Of a stretch of DNA of 64,000 bases, positions 25,843-38,289 are shown piece by piece. The notes beneath the pieces were generated by a model. It saw only the letters and a program-made list of their open reading frames with translations, was not told the DNA's origin and did no database searches. This DNA comes from Emydura subglobosa (lineage: Eukaryota > Chordata > Testudines > Chelidae): contig ML679959.1 of NCBI GenBank assembly GCA_007922225.1, positions 26,836,216 through 26,900,215 on the forward strand. The letters run 5' to 3'. Position numbers and translations under genes: made by a program. Numbering within the stretch: the first letter of the stretch is position 1; each line of letters begins with the position of its first letter.

Positions 25843-26135
25843 AGGCTGGTTCACACTGACCGCGTGATTCGGCGGCAGTCGACGGAAGTTACACAAACTA
25901 CGCAGAGTAGTTTTCATAACTGACATTGACTGCTCAGCTTCCCTTCTGCGCGCTGTTCACACTGCGCTGAGCCGACGGGAACAGCGTTCCCGTTGACTCA
26001 GCACTACGCTACTTGAGGAGTGGACTTACTCAGTCGACTTCCTGATCGATTGAGCAGGTCTCACTGATCGCTCAATCGATCCTGAAAGATCAATCTGGCG
26101 GCGGCGATTTTGCCACCGTCAGTGTAAACATAGCC
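25843..26135. mobile_element. CpG-rich MITE, possibly Harbinger-like
   Basis: Ends are inverted: AGGCTGGTTCACACTGACCG on the left, and the right end reads CCACCGTCAGTGTAAACATA followed by GCC. Outside the ends TCA occurs on both sides, compatible with the 3-bp duplication of PIF/Harbinger elements. Interior is unusually CpG-rich (cggcggcagtcgacgg and similar) with local palindromes such as gatcgattgagc/gctcaatcgatc. No coding frame. Confidence 0.6.
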
Positions 26136-26348
26136 TCAGTTCAGAGACCCTTTAAAAGTCTCATTGGCCCGTAATCCCAGAGCATATAAATTGTAGAACA
26201 ATGTGGTATCAGGAAACTTACAAAAGGTCAACAATAAATAGCTACAAAACACTGTAAATATTCAGTGCTCGAGTAACACAAATTTGCTGCCTTCGAGCAT
26301 AAGTTCAATCAAAGGGGAAAGGGGGTTGGAAAAAATGAGGGGAACATC

Positions 26349-26477
26349 TCGGGTAACCAGACAGCAAGTGTGAAAAGTGGGACAAGTGGGCACAATGGGG
26401 GGTAATAAGTGCCTCAGTAAAACAAAGCCCCTAATATCGAGACAGTCCCGATAATATCGGGATATCTGATCACCCTA
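26349..26477. mobile_element. Short hAT-type MITE with perfect 8-bp duplication
   Basis: 129 bases with ends TCGGGTAACCAGA and TCTGATCACCCTA (inverted, 10 of 13 matching), flanked on both sides by GGAACATC (26341-26348 and 26478-26485). The 8-bp duplication places it in hAT. Interior contains an aatatcg/cgataatat palindrome. Confidence 0.75.
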
Positions 26478-26794
26478 GGAACATCCACCCAACTTTTTCC
26501 CCTCTCTTCTTGATATCCCACTCAACATGGCTGCAGGACTAATGCATTTTCATACCAGTTTCACTATCCTCAAATTCTCCCCCCTTCCTCCCCACCTCCA
26601 ACGTGGTTGTCCCATTGCTTCCAATAATGTATCTACAGCACCCATGTAGACAGCAAGTACTTGATCAAGGAAAACCAGTTTTGATATATAGTGGCACCAA
26701 ATCATAAAGGACAGCCTAGAATCAAATTAACTGAGAAATCTGGAAGTTTATTAGAAGAGTATATTTTTTTAGATGGTCAGTTTAACAATATACA

Positions 26795-26935
26795 GAAGTG
26801 AGACTATTATTATTTATTATCATATTGCAATAGTGCCTAGGAGACCCAGGCATAGAGCAAAACCTCATTGTACTAGCTGCTGTACAAATATGCAAAAAAG
26901 ATTGCCTCTGCCCCAAAGAGTTTAGACTAGTAATG
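26795..26935. repeat. Ancient interspersed repeat, family not named
   Basis: The segment running from attgcaatagtgcctaggag through cattgtactagctgctgtac to ctctgccccaaagagttta closely resembles a repeat spread through reptile and bird genomes. I recognise the pattern but not with enough certainty to name the family. Confidence 0.45.
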
Positions 26936-27374
26936 CAAAGCTCAATTCTCTAGTAAACAGTAATATGATATGGGTTCATTAAATAAATGTGCCAATGCAC
27001 ATTCAAACCTCACATTTCACTTTTCTCTTCATGTACCGCTTAGTGTAAAAGGAGAAATCAAGAGAACTAAGTCTAAGTTACTGAAACATTACCCTCGGTT
27101 ATTTCTGTTATATTATCCACGGCAGCAGAAATTGGAAGCATCACACAAAGCAATGACAGGGGAGAAAGCAATTTGCACTATTAGAGACACTGTGGAGATC
27201 AGATCCCAGTGTGACCATATTCAAGCCCATATTCTTGGTCTAGGACTATGCAGTTGTCCTTTGCTAAGTTACCAGGTTTGGCGGAAGAATTAGGGGGTCC
27301 TCCTTCATTTTTTCCCTCCTACAATCATGCTTAGAACCTCTGAACAAATAAGGTTTGTTTAGGTTTAAAAGTTT

Positions 27375-27469
27375 AAAGCCAGAAGGGAACACTAAATAAC
27401 CTAATCTGACCTCCTGCACATCACAGTCCACTAAACTTCATCCAGTTACTCCTGGGTTGAGCTCAATAA
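27375..27469 (-). mobile_element. CR1-like 3' fragment, split by a hAT MITE
   Basis: Matches the pattern at the window end (63795-64000): aacctaatctgacctcctgc, then a gttactcctgggttgagctc segment. It is interrupted at 27470 by the hAT element; the remainder may resume at 28277. Confidence 0.5.
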
Positions 27470-27477
27470 CCTGGATT

Positions 27478-28268
27478 CAGGGTGGATAAAAATCAATGTT
27501 TGATATTGAAAATTTTTTTTAAATCAGATTTATTTATTTATTTTTTGATTTTATTATTTAAATTATAAAATGTTTTTCTTTTAAAAAATAAACATTTAAA
27601 ATGAAATCTGAATTTATTACAAAATATGTTAAGGCCTAAACATATAATATCTTAAAACCTATAAACAGCAAAATAAATATGCTGAATCCATGAGCCTCTA
27701 CCAAAAACTATGAGGTAAAAGCTGCTTTTCTATATAAAGAATGAATCAGGGAAAAACATCTAACTTTTGAGGATAAGCTTTAAAAATATGGCACAATAGC
27801 TCATGAAGTGTATTAAGGACTTGTTTTGTTTAATAAAAATAAATGTTATGTGATGTTTTGTGTGTCTAATTAAATTCCAATTATCATCCTTATGCAGCTT
27901 GACACAAATCATGAACAAAAAGTTAAGTATCTAGTAAATAAGCAATATTTCATTCACTGTTTTGTATCACACTAAAAACATACAATTAATTAATAAGAAT
28001 CTGAAAATAATAAAATATATAATAGCTTAAATAAATGTATATTCTAGGTAACAAAACGATACACCAAATCTAGCATAAAGGATCTATTTAGTAGTAAATC
28101 AGACTGTTTCAATGGTTATATCAACCAATGAGAATGCACCTTACTTCAGAAAATAAAGGAATTACAAACAGAAAAACTTATAAAAATTGTTTATTCAAAT
28201 CGAGACTTTCCACATGGTGATTTAGAATCAGTGATTCAGATTGCTTTGATTTAAATCAATCCACCCTG
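27478..28268. mobile_element. hAT-type non-autonomous transposon with perfect 8-bp duplication
   Basis: 791 bases, ends CAGGGTGGATAAAAATCAAT and ATTTAAATCAATCCACCCTG (inverted), flanked by CCTGGATT on both sides (27470-27477, 28269-28276). Extremely AT-rich interior with no coding capacity. The inverted ends plus intact duplication make insertion unambiguous. Confidence 0.85.
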
Positions 28269-28276
28269 CCTGGATT

Positions 28277-31200
28277 AGGCTCAAGTGTTACAGCCACCAG
28301 AAAACTAAACTATCATGTGCCAAAGGCAGACAACAGGAGGGGCTAAGGTGCACCAATGCCAACAGCCTGTGCAATGGCAGGGAATGGATTTGGTGAGCTA
28401 GACCCACATGATCCTAGCATTTTGAACACAGTTTGAATAGAGAACCAGCACTTCTTCCTGCCAAGCCCAGCCCAGCCCATCTCAGAAATATTATGAAACG
28501 AATATTCATGATATAGTACCCCAAAGAAGTTTTATTTAAAACAATTATTTAATGTTAGGAGGATTATGACTCTGGTTTTATGGCTTTAAGAATGAATATT
28601 TTTGCCAACATTTCTTAACTACATAAGCCATACTATGTTTCTTGAGACACTTTATATTTCATTAAATAATCTCAACTATAATATCAGCAACTGATAAAAA
28701 TACGGAAGACACCCAATACAACAGCTGTAGAACGAAGCCAGTCAATTATATTAATCCTCCTCAGAGCATATAACCTTATAATGTATAAAAGTGTGCTTTG
28801 CTAACATTTTAGTCCTGTTTCTTATATTTTTTCTGCCTTTGTTAATGGTATACAGTTTTCAAGGGCGGCCCTGACCCTGGAGAGGTTTTATTTGATATCT
28901 GGGAAACTGTTTGGAAATAAAAATGCAAAAATAAATCGGAACAGAGATTGCAATCACATGCAATATCTTTGGGGACCATATTGTGTTAAGTTTATAAATG
29001 TTTTATACCTCATTATGGGCCAGGGATTGTATGCAACTCCATGAGGTGTTACCACAGCTCTTCCACAAAAAACAGTAGGGGGAAGGAGGGATTACTCAAG
29101 TGCCTGAGGATTGTAAATACTCCAGATAACAGTCCCTTGGGAGGTTTTTATATATTGATTTAGGACAGTCCCAGTAGATAGAGTCAAAGAAAGAACTTGG
29201 GATATAAAGACTTGGAGTAGTATTTTTGATACAGAAAAGGAATAGGAGCTTTGGTTTTAGAGGGGCCCAATCCTTGCTTAAGGCTTGGAAAGACTTTGGC
29301 CCTCTAGGGCCCCATAAGAGAGATGGATGATTTTCTGGTAGATTTAGCACATGTGCAGAACCTCTTTTCTTTTTTATGTTTTCACTATAATGCTTTATCC
29401 TAATAATCAATGTAGCTTTCTGAGAAAAAGCTGTGTGGTATCTTGTAACTGCTGCCATACATTAGTCAAGACTCAGAGCCCATGGAGAGAAAGCAAAGCA
29501 CAAGTGCTGGCTGCTAGACAGCCTGGCCTTCTGGGGAAATCACAGTGAACGTGGGGCTGCAGTCTAAAACCCTAGACCAGAATGGAGTAGTACACAGGTC
29601 CCTGTCTAGAGAGAGGTGAAGGTTAGATACGCCAGAGCTAAAGGGCATTCCTGGAATGGATCACAAAGGTGGATCAAAGTTGCAGTTACCCTGAAACTGA
29701 CACACATACATGCCAGGCAAAATTATTGCAAAGGTGGAAGCAGACTGACACGATCAATCTTGTTTTTGGAGTTCGGTACTTGGAACATATTTATCTCATT
29801 AGCTGATTGCCTTGTGGCAACAATGATATTACGATTTTGTTGACTCTATTTCAAACCCTAGCAGATGTTAGAATCACTCACATTATTTCCATTCTTTCCT
29901 TTTAAAGTTATCCTAGTGCATGGTGTGGGTAATTGTGGCTCTTGCAAGGCTTTGATATATTGAGGCCACTGGAAAAGATATCTATGTAATACGGATTGTG
30001 ATGCCATCGGTGACGACAACATGCAAGTCTCCTTTTCATGTGATCCAGATGGTTTGTTGCCCTTGCTTCCCTAGTGCCTGGCTGAGAACAGGATTTGAAT
30101 GAGCATAAACTGACAATGTTAATTCATATAAAATGAAGATGATACTGGCTGGTTGGGGGAAAGATCTGGAGAGAACAGAGATGGTGCTTGGCCTATTAAT
30201 AAGGTAATCTGTCCTTTCTTCATCAATGAGGTTTGTAATTTTGGGGGATTACTGGACCCCCAATTGAATTTCAGAAAGCTTAGACTGACTACAGTTCCTT
30301 TTTTCTTCTGTAGTTGGTATGTCAATTGCCACCACACTTTCTTTCTTGGATGTGAACCTTACCAAAATCATCCACATTTTTGTGACCACCAGACTGGAGC
30401 ATTACAATATATTCTATCCCTTCTTGAACATCTAGGCAGACTGTGGCAACTAACATGTTTAGACTCATCTTTAATTAGATTTTCAGCTTTTGGGGGCAGA
30501 CTCTTTCTTTTACTATGAGATCATAAATTGCATGTTGCCTAAACAAAAGAACTCTAATCCTGATTAAAATACAAAAAACAAACAATAGCAACACACTTTT
30601 TTTTTTTTCAAACTCTTCATTAGTTTGCTGCTCAATTCTGGGTACAATTCAAAGTGTGGATTTCTATCTTTAAAGCCTTATGTAGGTCACAAATACCTGA
30701 AAGACCACCATCGTCCTACTGCCAAACCATTTGGGATCAGCTGACAGATTTTCACTAACAGATTTGCACCTCTGGTGGCAAATGACCTTTGGATTCAGAA
30801 TGTGGTTCTCTCACTAGTCCAAAACAGAAATATGTTAGATTCCAGAACATGGTGAAAATTCCACCTGTTTATCTTGTGGTTTTCCAGTGGTAAGTTAGAT
30901 CTGACTGGTGTTTTGTTCTTATGATTGCTCAGGGAGTGCGCTGGGGATGTTACCCACACATGTGTTTTTAAATGTGACTTTGCAAATTTTTGTATTTAAA
31001 GAATAATGTTGCTTCAGCCAATTGAGAACAGCACAATGCTAAATTAATCTGTTTGATTAAAGGGGCACTGTCAATTTGAAAATCATTTTTCTACATGAAA
31101 GTTTTGTACATACGAGTTACAAGTAATATCCAAGACTAGTGTAACTGAAAGAAGTTAGAAAAAAGAATTTTTTTCAATGCATTTACATTGTGTGTTGTCA

Positions 31201-31805
31201 GTTTTACAGGTTTATTGACGACCAGTTTCACTTCCTGCCTTGTGCATTAACTAGTACGACAACAGTCTACCACCACATTGTTCTGAGGGGAGCTTGTGTG
31301 CCTACAGGAGAGTATTACTAGTAACAGCAGCAGCAAGGTTCCATTATGCGCAGACAAGAATGGGAGGGTATAAGGGTGAGCCTGTACATGATTGGTATTG
31401 CTATTCTTCTCTACATCAGAAGAGAACAGAAAAACCCAAGTTATTTTTCACGTAAAACAGTCTGCAAACGCTGTTTACACAGTGCTACCAGGAGCTTGAT
31501 TTTTTTTTTTTAATTGGTCTCAGGAATTCAAATTCTTAGTGTTCAGTTAATTTTAAAAATGTACCTAGTCTCTTAGGTAACAGGTATGTTTTATAAATTA
31601 AATTATCAAAATAAAGGAAGTAAATAATGGAAGCTTTAATTTAGCTCAAAACCATATCCATCTACAATGACAGTTTTCATTGTTGTTTTGAGTTTCACCA
31701 AATATATTGTCTGATGTGATTTAGATACTGAATTCCCTCGTGCAATTAAGGACTTGCTATGGTATTGTTTCACATTCACTTTGAAACAATACATACTAAA
31801 TGCTT
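28277..31805. other. Intronic DNA with possible unnamed repeats
   Basis: No gene seen. About 30620-30980 (starting near tgggtacaattcaaagtgtg) and 31050-31500 (starting near attaaaggggcactgtcaa) look like old dispersed repeats but have no ends I can define. 29096-29640 also has a repeat-like feel without identifiable structure. The remainder is unremarkable. Confidence 0.3.
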
Positions 31806-31812
31806 GGATAAG

Positions 31813-31890
31813 AGCAGAGGTAGTCAATTATTTTTTGTCAAGGTTCAGATTTCTTGTTCAAGGTCTGGACTCCAGAGAAACATTTTTCAC
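31813..31890 (-). mobile_element. hAT MITE end fragment (same family as 52577-52742)
   Basis: gtcaaggttcagatttcttg, then aaggtctggactccagagaa, is the reverse complement of the right end of the element at 52577-52742. One end only is present. Confidence 0.55.
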
Positions 31891-31951
31891 ATTGCAAGTG
31901 CCCCTGTTCAAACAACACATACAATACTGTGTAATATACCCAGGGCCTATT

Positions 31952-32319
31952 GTATGGTAGTCAATAGGTGGACCATTGGCCAACTCCAGACAGCGAGAGG
32001 CTTTTGACCAGATCACAAAACTCGGGGGGAGGGGGGGGGTGTCATGGGCAGTTAGTGTGGGAAAGGGGCTAGTTCAGGTAGAGGAGTGACTGGACATGTG
32101 CTGGCAGGCTTGGGGAAGCTGGCACCTGGGGATGACTGGTAACTCAGGGTGGCAGGTACTCCCCACCCTCCCTAAATGGACCCCAGCCAGACGCACCAGA
32201 GCTCAGGGTTTCAGCCCCTGCTGGACACACCAGCATGCCTCCCACGGGAATGAAGCCCCAAGCCCTGGCACATCCTGCGGCCCAGATTTGGACTGCAGGC
32301 CGCCTATTGCCTACCCCTG
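31952..32319. mobile_element. hAT-like MITE with long inverted ends
   Basis: Left end ggtagtcaataggtggacc, then ggccaactccagac. Right end, reversed, reads CAGGGGTAGGCAATAGGCGG and then a CCTGCAGTCCAAATCTGG stretch. The ends pair over about 35 bases and are related to the 52577 element. Interior is GC-rich with a G run at about 32023-32039. No clean target duplication. Confidence 0.55.
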
Positions 32320-34985
32320 AACAATCTCCCTCTCTCTTCCCATATGCCAGACATCTTCCTTCAACAAATCTCTCCTTAAAATCCACTTTGCTCAACCTTC
32401 AACCACTAAATTGACTGCAACCTTATCTGCTACCACCTTTGCACTTCATCCTTTAATCATTCATACTGAATCCATCTAATTTAATTTGTTATGCTGACAC
32501 TTATGCACATACTCAGGGCTTTACATTTTCAGCCCTTTGAGGCAGGGACCTTGCTAAACTATGTTTTGAAAATGGCATGCAAAATCATTGTGCTTTCCAA
32601 ATTAGTAACATTATACATATGACATTTCTTATTACTTGTGTCATTACACATGTAGTTTGGGCATGACCTGCAATTACTTCCCAGGTAAGACAAAACTTCT
32701 TGAACTGTCACTGAAAGACAACACATTACTGGGTGTACTCAATATATTAAGAATCTCAGAGTGTAAACATTTTCAATGTTTATTCTTTAAGTAAATAGGA
32801 ACATCTGCTTTCAATTTACTCCCCAAAAACCTCTCAAACTACCCATGAGAAGGAACCATGTTTATTCTGTGGCAGCACTACATCTCTTTTGGAAAAGAGA
32901 TTAGAATGTTATAAACTAACAATGATAGGGTAGCAGCCTCAGAATAGCTTTACCTCAAGTACTATTTTAATACATAAAACAGTGAGAAGAAATTTAACCA
33001 AAGTAGTATTGTGCTATCACAGCCATTATTTATTTATGGCTTACTTTTGGACGTTAGGAAATAAAATGTTTTTTTAGTTCAAGACTTGGTGTGAATAATG
33101 ACTGACTGCACTTACTACACAAACGTAAAACCACTATTACATTCACCCAATCCATGAAAAGAATTGGGAAATATGAATTCATAGTGTTATATGAACTGCA
33201 TCTACTGTTCTGATTAGCATAGCTTGAGAAATAACAGGGTTTTAAAGAGTGAATATTTAAAGGTAGTCAAGGTTTCACAGAACCTTCCTTTTTGCAAATT
33301 AGAGCTGTAGTAAAATACATTTGTTTGATGATTTCTTCCCATTTACCATAAAAAAAAACCAATATCAAGACTTACATGACTACCCAAATAAATTTGATTT
33401 TACAGCTGCAATCTCTATATCCTAGCACTCCGCTAAGATTGGGGGGCTTTGGCGTAAATCTTCAAGGTACAAAAAGTGTCCTTTTTATATACGTGGAGCT
33501 CCTTGCACACTATGGGCACTATATATGGTATAAGTAGATTCCACATGAATCTAATAGAATTAAGTATGATGTTTTTCCCAAAATAAATTGATGAGAGACA
33601 GAAAGGAGAGAAGTTGAACTAAATCTATACAGAGTGCACAACTGGTATTCAGATGTTAGAAACAGCTGTATGGTATTTTTCTCCCATGCTCAAGCTTCAT
33701 CCAAAACAAAGAATCATCATAGAACACGCTTCACCAAAAATGGAATGAGATAAAATTACCTATACTGGCCTTCCCAAATGAGATTTAAATAGTTTTTCAC
33801 TCAGGAAAAAAGGGATATACACAGCTTTCCTTTTACAATTTAGAAAGTTTCATGGCACATTGTTATGCTAATGCAAGGAGTGTATGGCGTGTACTGCTAT
33901 TTATTAGCATTTAATGGTTCTTGAACAAATACAATGCAAATATTAATCACAATAAATGAGAACATTAATGGAAACAAGAATTCCCATAACTGTTTTTAAA
34001 AGTACAGCAAATGAACAGCATTTTAAACAATAAAACGAAAAAACCTTTCAGAGATTTTTCAACTTTATGCATTAGTTGTATTTACACATACATACTAGAC
34101 AATTGAGCATTCATTCTCTAATTATATCTACATACTATTCTGTACCAGATTAAATATGTTATTTATACCATAAGGAACATTTTATCTGTTCATTGAGGTA
34201 TACAAATGAAATAAACCAGCCAGATTTTTCCCTGAGCAGTATGGCTTTTCTATTACTATCTGTAATCATCCTTAATGATTTTTTTCCCCAAATATGACAT
34301 GGCATACAGAATATGAAGTTAAAGAGGGCCTCTACTTGGAAAGATTTAAATAAACTAACACCCTGTCAACACAGTCATACACTTGTGAATGTACTTGATA
34401 GACTTGGAAGCTATTTAAAATAAAACAGTACAGATTATTTTTAGCTAGTAGCCTTGGAACCAAGGCACCACTAACTAATGTATGGAGAAATGAGGAAGAG
34501 ATTAGCTCAAATATCAACAATGAACAAAAATGAATACATAAAAGACTTTGAAGGCTAATAAGCACAGCTGAAGCTTTCCAAGATTAGCTGGGACACTGTT
34601 TATACAACCAGGCAGTAAAATAAATGACAGGGAAATTCCCTCTGTGCGATGCTTTAATGAAACACAAGTTCTACATTCAAGGCAAAAACTTGACAAGCAT
34701 TCCTTAAAAAAAATATTACTTGATAACCTTTTCCCCAGCCAATGCTTTATTTTACCCAACAAAGACAGGCACAAGACGAACATTTCTGCCTGTTTTACCT
34801 CTGGTTACAAGCAACATGCAACTGAAAGAGAAGAGAGCAAGAAACACGTCTGCAGGTACTTTTCTTAACACATCTGACGGTGTTGTCAGTGTCACTTGTC
34901 GGGGTGAATCTTCCGCGCAGCCGGAGGGAGGGAGGGAGAAAATTTTTTTTTTTAAACGTGTGATTATAAAACCACAACAGGCAGC
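32320..34985. other. Intronic DNA
   Basis: An L2-like tail (tttgaggcagggacctt) at about 32535-32552; otherwise nothing recognised before the CpG island. Confidence 0.35.
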
Positions 34986-34989
34986 AGCG

Positions 34990-35935
34990 GGCCTCCGAGG
35001 ACCTGTAGCTGCTTGAGGAACTAGCTAGTTAAAAGGGGCACCATCGACTCGGAAAAGCAAAGCAAAGCAAAGCAAACCAGGACGCTCCTGGCGAGCCTGA
35101 CAACTCGTCGGGCTGCCAAGGCACTCGCGGCTCCTCCGAGCCAACTCGCCCCAGCCTGCCTCTCGGGGGCGGAAAGTCAGGCCGGGGTGGGGGGGAGCGG
35201 CTCAAGAGCTGAACTTGGCCAAGCAGCGCATCGACTCCGAAGTGACTTCGGAGCGGGCAGCGCGACCGCGCCCCTCCTCCACAGGCCGGGGCCGAAGCCC
35301 AGGGCGGCCCGTGCCCCGGGCTCCCCGCACGGAGCCGGCGGCTGGGCGACACACACCCCGCGGCGGGCTCTGCTCCCCGGCCGGCAGCCCGGGCTCGGGG
35401 GCAGGGCGGGGCGGGGGTGTGGCGCTCCGAAGCGGGCAGTTACGGTCCCTCAGACGGCGGCCCCCTCTCCCGCCCCCGCCGCGCCACGCCGCGCGCTCAC
35501 CGGCCTGCGTGGTGTCGCTCAGGTCGTGGTTGGCGGCGCTGCCCCGCGGATAGTCCCGCAGCTTCCTGCCGCTCAGGCTCAGGGCCCCGCTCACCGCCGC
35601 CTCCTCCAGGGCCCGGTCCAGGGAGCGGCTCCACGAGCCCGGCCCACAGGCAGCCGCGGGAGCCCCACACGCAGCCGGGCTCCCGCCTGGCATCAACCCC
35701 GAGCCGCCCTCCACAGCCAGCAGCGCCGCGGCCGCCATTTCCCCCCCTCCCACAGCCGCTCGGATTCCTCGGTCCTCCCTCAGAGTCCTGCAGGGCGCAC
35801 TGCGCCGGCGCGGAGAAGCCCGGTTGGGGAGGGGAGGGGAGTAGAAACGAAAGCGCATGCTCGGCGGGCGAGGGCGGAGTCAACGACCCGGGGCCAGACA
35901 GCATGGAGCGCGCATGCGTGGTTGGCAAGCCATGC
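34990..35935 (-). promoter_or_regulatory. LRCH3: LRCH3 CpG-island promoter and 5' UTR
   Basis: Strongly CpG-rich block covering exon 1 and about 200 bases upstream of the ATG. An NRF1-like GCGCATGCGT lies at 35910-35919 and a weaker GCGCATGC at about 35853-35860; no TATA box is apparent. A short (GCAAA)n run lies at about 35056-35078 in the start of intron 1. Confidence 0.78.
35501..35738 (-). CDS. LRCH3: LRCH3 first coding exon (partial gene)
   Basis: Encodes 79 residues plus one base: MAAAALLAVEGG at the start, GPGSWSRSLDRALEEAA in the middle, then LSLSGRKLRDYPRG and NHDLSDTTQA. This is the exon before the leucine-rich repeats in LRCH proteins; GPGSWSRSLDRALEEAAV and the three-residue LSG are specifically LRCH3-like, not LRCH1. 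The donor GTGAGC follows GCCG at 35501/35500 in phase 1, which would complete an Asp codon (ADLSRNRL in the family) in exon 2. The chosen ATG has A at -3 and G at +4. The frame is open 40 codons further upstream, to a weak ATG at 35858. LRCH proteins have N-terminal LRRs and a C-terminal calponin-homology domain and bind the cytoskeleton or DOCK proteins (family knowledge); those domains lie outside this window. Confidence 0.93.
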
Positions 35936-35939
35936 GCCT

Positions 35940-38289
35940 CACGGTGGGACTGACACTGATCAATCGGACAGTCTAGTGCAGGGGAGGCTTCTACGGCTCT
36001 GCTCCTGCTCCCCCGAAGCCAGGGGCAGATCTCCCCCCTCCTCCTCCGTAACAGAGAGGGGGAGCCCCAGGGAACCTCTTTCTTTCCCCCAGGAATGGAA
36101 CCTAGGGCCTCTAAGTCAGGGAGGGACAGAAGCCAGGGTGCAGCTGCCTGGGCTGCTGCACTTTGCATCTCCTCGAGCTGGAGGCCTCCCTTACACTGCT
36201 GCTGCAGAGGACCACTGCAGTTAACCACTCAATTAGCCATGGAAGGGGCCACTTCACATCTGTCACAGCTAGTGGGCCTGAGTGGCTGCCCATCACATAG
36301 ATAAGCCAGCATAACCAAAGCAGGGATAATGTTGAAAGCTTTGCTTTTAAATAAAAGGGAGGTGCTCACATCCAGTGCTGGGGTTCTAAATATAAACCTA
36401 TAGTGTTTATGCCTTAATCCCAGAGCCATGCCATCTGTGCAGGTCTCTAGCCATAACAACATTGAGACACACCACGTCTGATTCAGGGCTGGTCTACACT
36501 TAAAATTTAGATTAACCCAGCTACATGGCTGAGACAGGAAGAGAACTTGGCAACCTAGCTCTCACCTTTCATGGAGGGGGATTACTACAGCAATGTAGAG
36601 AGAGTCTATAGTAGGGCCCTACAGCAGCATAGCTGCAGCTGTGCTGCTATAGTGTCCATAGCCTAGACAAGACGTGTGTGTAGAATACAGTAGTTTGATT
36701 TAACAATAAGGTTTCTTACAGATTTAGGCCACACAGTATTTCTGAATAGCGGGCTAGATCTTCAAATAGTATAAACGGGATTAGCTCCATTCAAACCAGC
36801 AGAGCTATGCTGGTTTACAGTAGCTGAGGCTGTGGCCTATTGTTTTTATGCCAGCATTCACCTGCAGGGCTTCTACACTTAGGAGATACGAACATGCAAC
36901 CCCAGAAATCTGGGTTTTACACTAAGCTGCATTCTCAGGCTACAGATCAGAAGTAGGGATTTTGCTACACGATTCTTTGCCTCTAGCACATTAACTCCCA
37001 AACACTAAAAAGCTCTGTCCTTATATGGCTGCAGTTATTTTTGGCATTTCAAATTAAATCAACTCTGTACTGGAGAAGTGATTACATATTCCCTTAGTCA
37101 CAGGCAAAGATTTCTGCCCAGGCTTTGATATGGAAAAGTAACAAGGATTATTTTAACTTGATGCAAATCCTAAACTTTTGCTCTATCAATGTTCAGATCC
37201 ATCTGTTCACTGTCATTCTATCTATTCAAAAAACACTAGGAGGATAGTTTCAATACATACTTATTTAGCACCTAATCAGTATCTGCAAGTGACTTCTTCC
37301 ATTGATTACTAATGATATTGGGTCCACAAGCATTTAAAAAAAAGGGGGGAGCAATATTCAGATGATGCAAAGGCACTGAATTAGGTTACTCAGTGTCAAC
37401 ACATCTTTCCAGACTGCTTCTATTGGTGGGAATTCTGCATGTGAATAAGGTGTGCTGCTTTGTGAACTAGGGATAAGTGCAACCCTTTAAAAAAATTCCT
37501 TTCAGGTCTACCCCAATAACAAATTACTCACTCCAGCACTATAAATTGGGACGTCTGCACAAGAGCTCATCTTGATCTTTCAGGATGGTGCTATTTTGCA
37601 GTAAAACCACTGCATGTGTCTCCTCAGAGATCATCTGAACAAGCTCATCATTCAGGCCTTCTGGTAATGGAAAAGCATGAAATTTGGATAATCCAGGGGC
37701 CTAGTCAGGTACTCACCACAGTTGACATTTTGTCAACCATATCTAAAGACTATGTTTTGTCTACAGCAGGAATGAGAAGTGGCAGTTTTACTGCCAATCT
37801 AATCTTCTGCTGGCATCTCACTGAAAAGTGACCTCATTTGAGACTGAATGGGAATCTGTCAGGGACAAACATGCTGATTCTATAATACTGGTTTAGATTA
37901 AAGTTTATCTTCTGATTAGTGAGCCATACTAAAGCAGCATGAAAAGTGGTTTATGTGCCGACAGATCTTTAGCTGGCAGTGTGTCACAGACTACATCACT
38001 TTTCAGTTAGATGGTACTTGCTAATAGAAGGCTCAGAAATGTCAGTTTTAATTAATGTGTTCATCAAATGCAATTCATAGTTCAGACAATACAGTATCAG
38101 GAAGTGCTTGTCATTTTTCAGGATGCTGTGCTGATTCAAGAGTGCAGATTTCTTTAAGTTCAAGGTTTCAAGGAACACACTGAAGGTTAACAGCTACAGT
38201 TAAGTACTGAATTCCCCCTTGTGGGGTATTAGAAATCTGCATAATTTATCAACATACTGGCCAAAGGTTTATAAAACAGACACAAAATG
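35940..38289. other. FYTTD1-LRCH3 intergenic gap
   Basis: About 2.3 kb between the LRCH3 promoter and the distal FYTTD1 poly(A) signal. Contains one MITE-like element (36486-36664) and no convincing gene. Long frames at 35940-36470 are composition effects of the CpG island shoulder. Confidence 0.55.
36486..36664. mobile_element. MITE with TCTACAC-type ends
   Basis: Begins GGGCTGGTCTACACTTAAA and ends tagtgtccatagcct, which is an imperfect inversion of the start. Contains an internal palindrome (cagcatagctgcagctgtgc). Related in its ends to the elements at 46171 and 57747; no target duplication resolved. Confidence 0.5.

Larger units (their letters stand above)
1..35500 (-). other. LRCH3: LRCH3 intron 1 (5' part of intron; 3' end outside window)
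   Basis: Starts at the GTGAGC donor at 35500 and continues to the window edge. I looked for the minus-strand exon 2 (a leucine-rich-repeat exon beginning with the LSRNRL-type segment) and recognised none, but a short exon without a Met could escape a by-eye scan. The DNA is AT-rich and populated by the mobile elements listed separately. The interval 1-4880 shows nothing I can name apart from short C and A/T runs. Confidence 0.7.

Noticed and set aside
30153..30518. 121-codon plus-strand frame
   Set aside because: No domain, no splice context, low-complexity stretches; probably chance.
35187..36224. 345-codon plus-strand frame antisense to LRCH3 exon 1
   Set aside because: Runs through the CpG island, has no resemblance to a family and arises from absence of stops in GC-rich DNA. 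The opposite strand has a recognised exon.
35497..36228. 243-codon minus-strand frame upstream of LRCH3
   Set aside because: It is a different frame from the LRCH3 exon and crosses its promoter; composition artefact.
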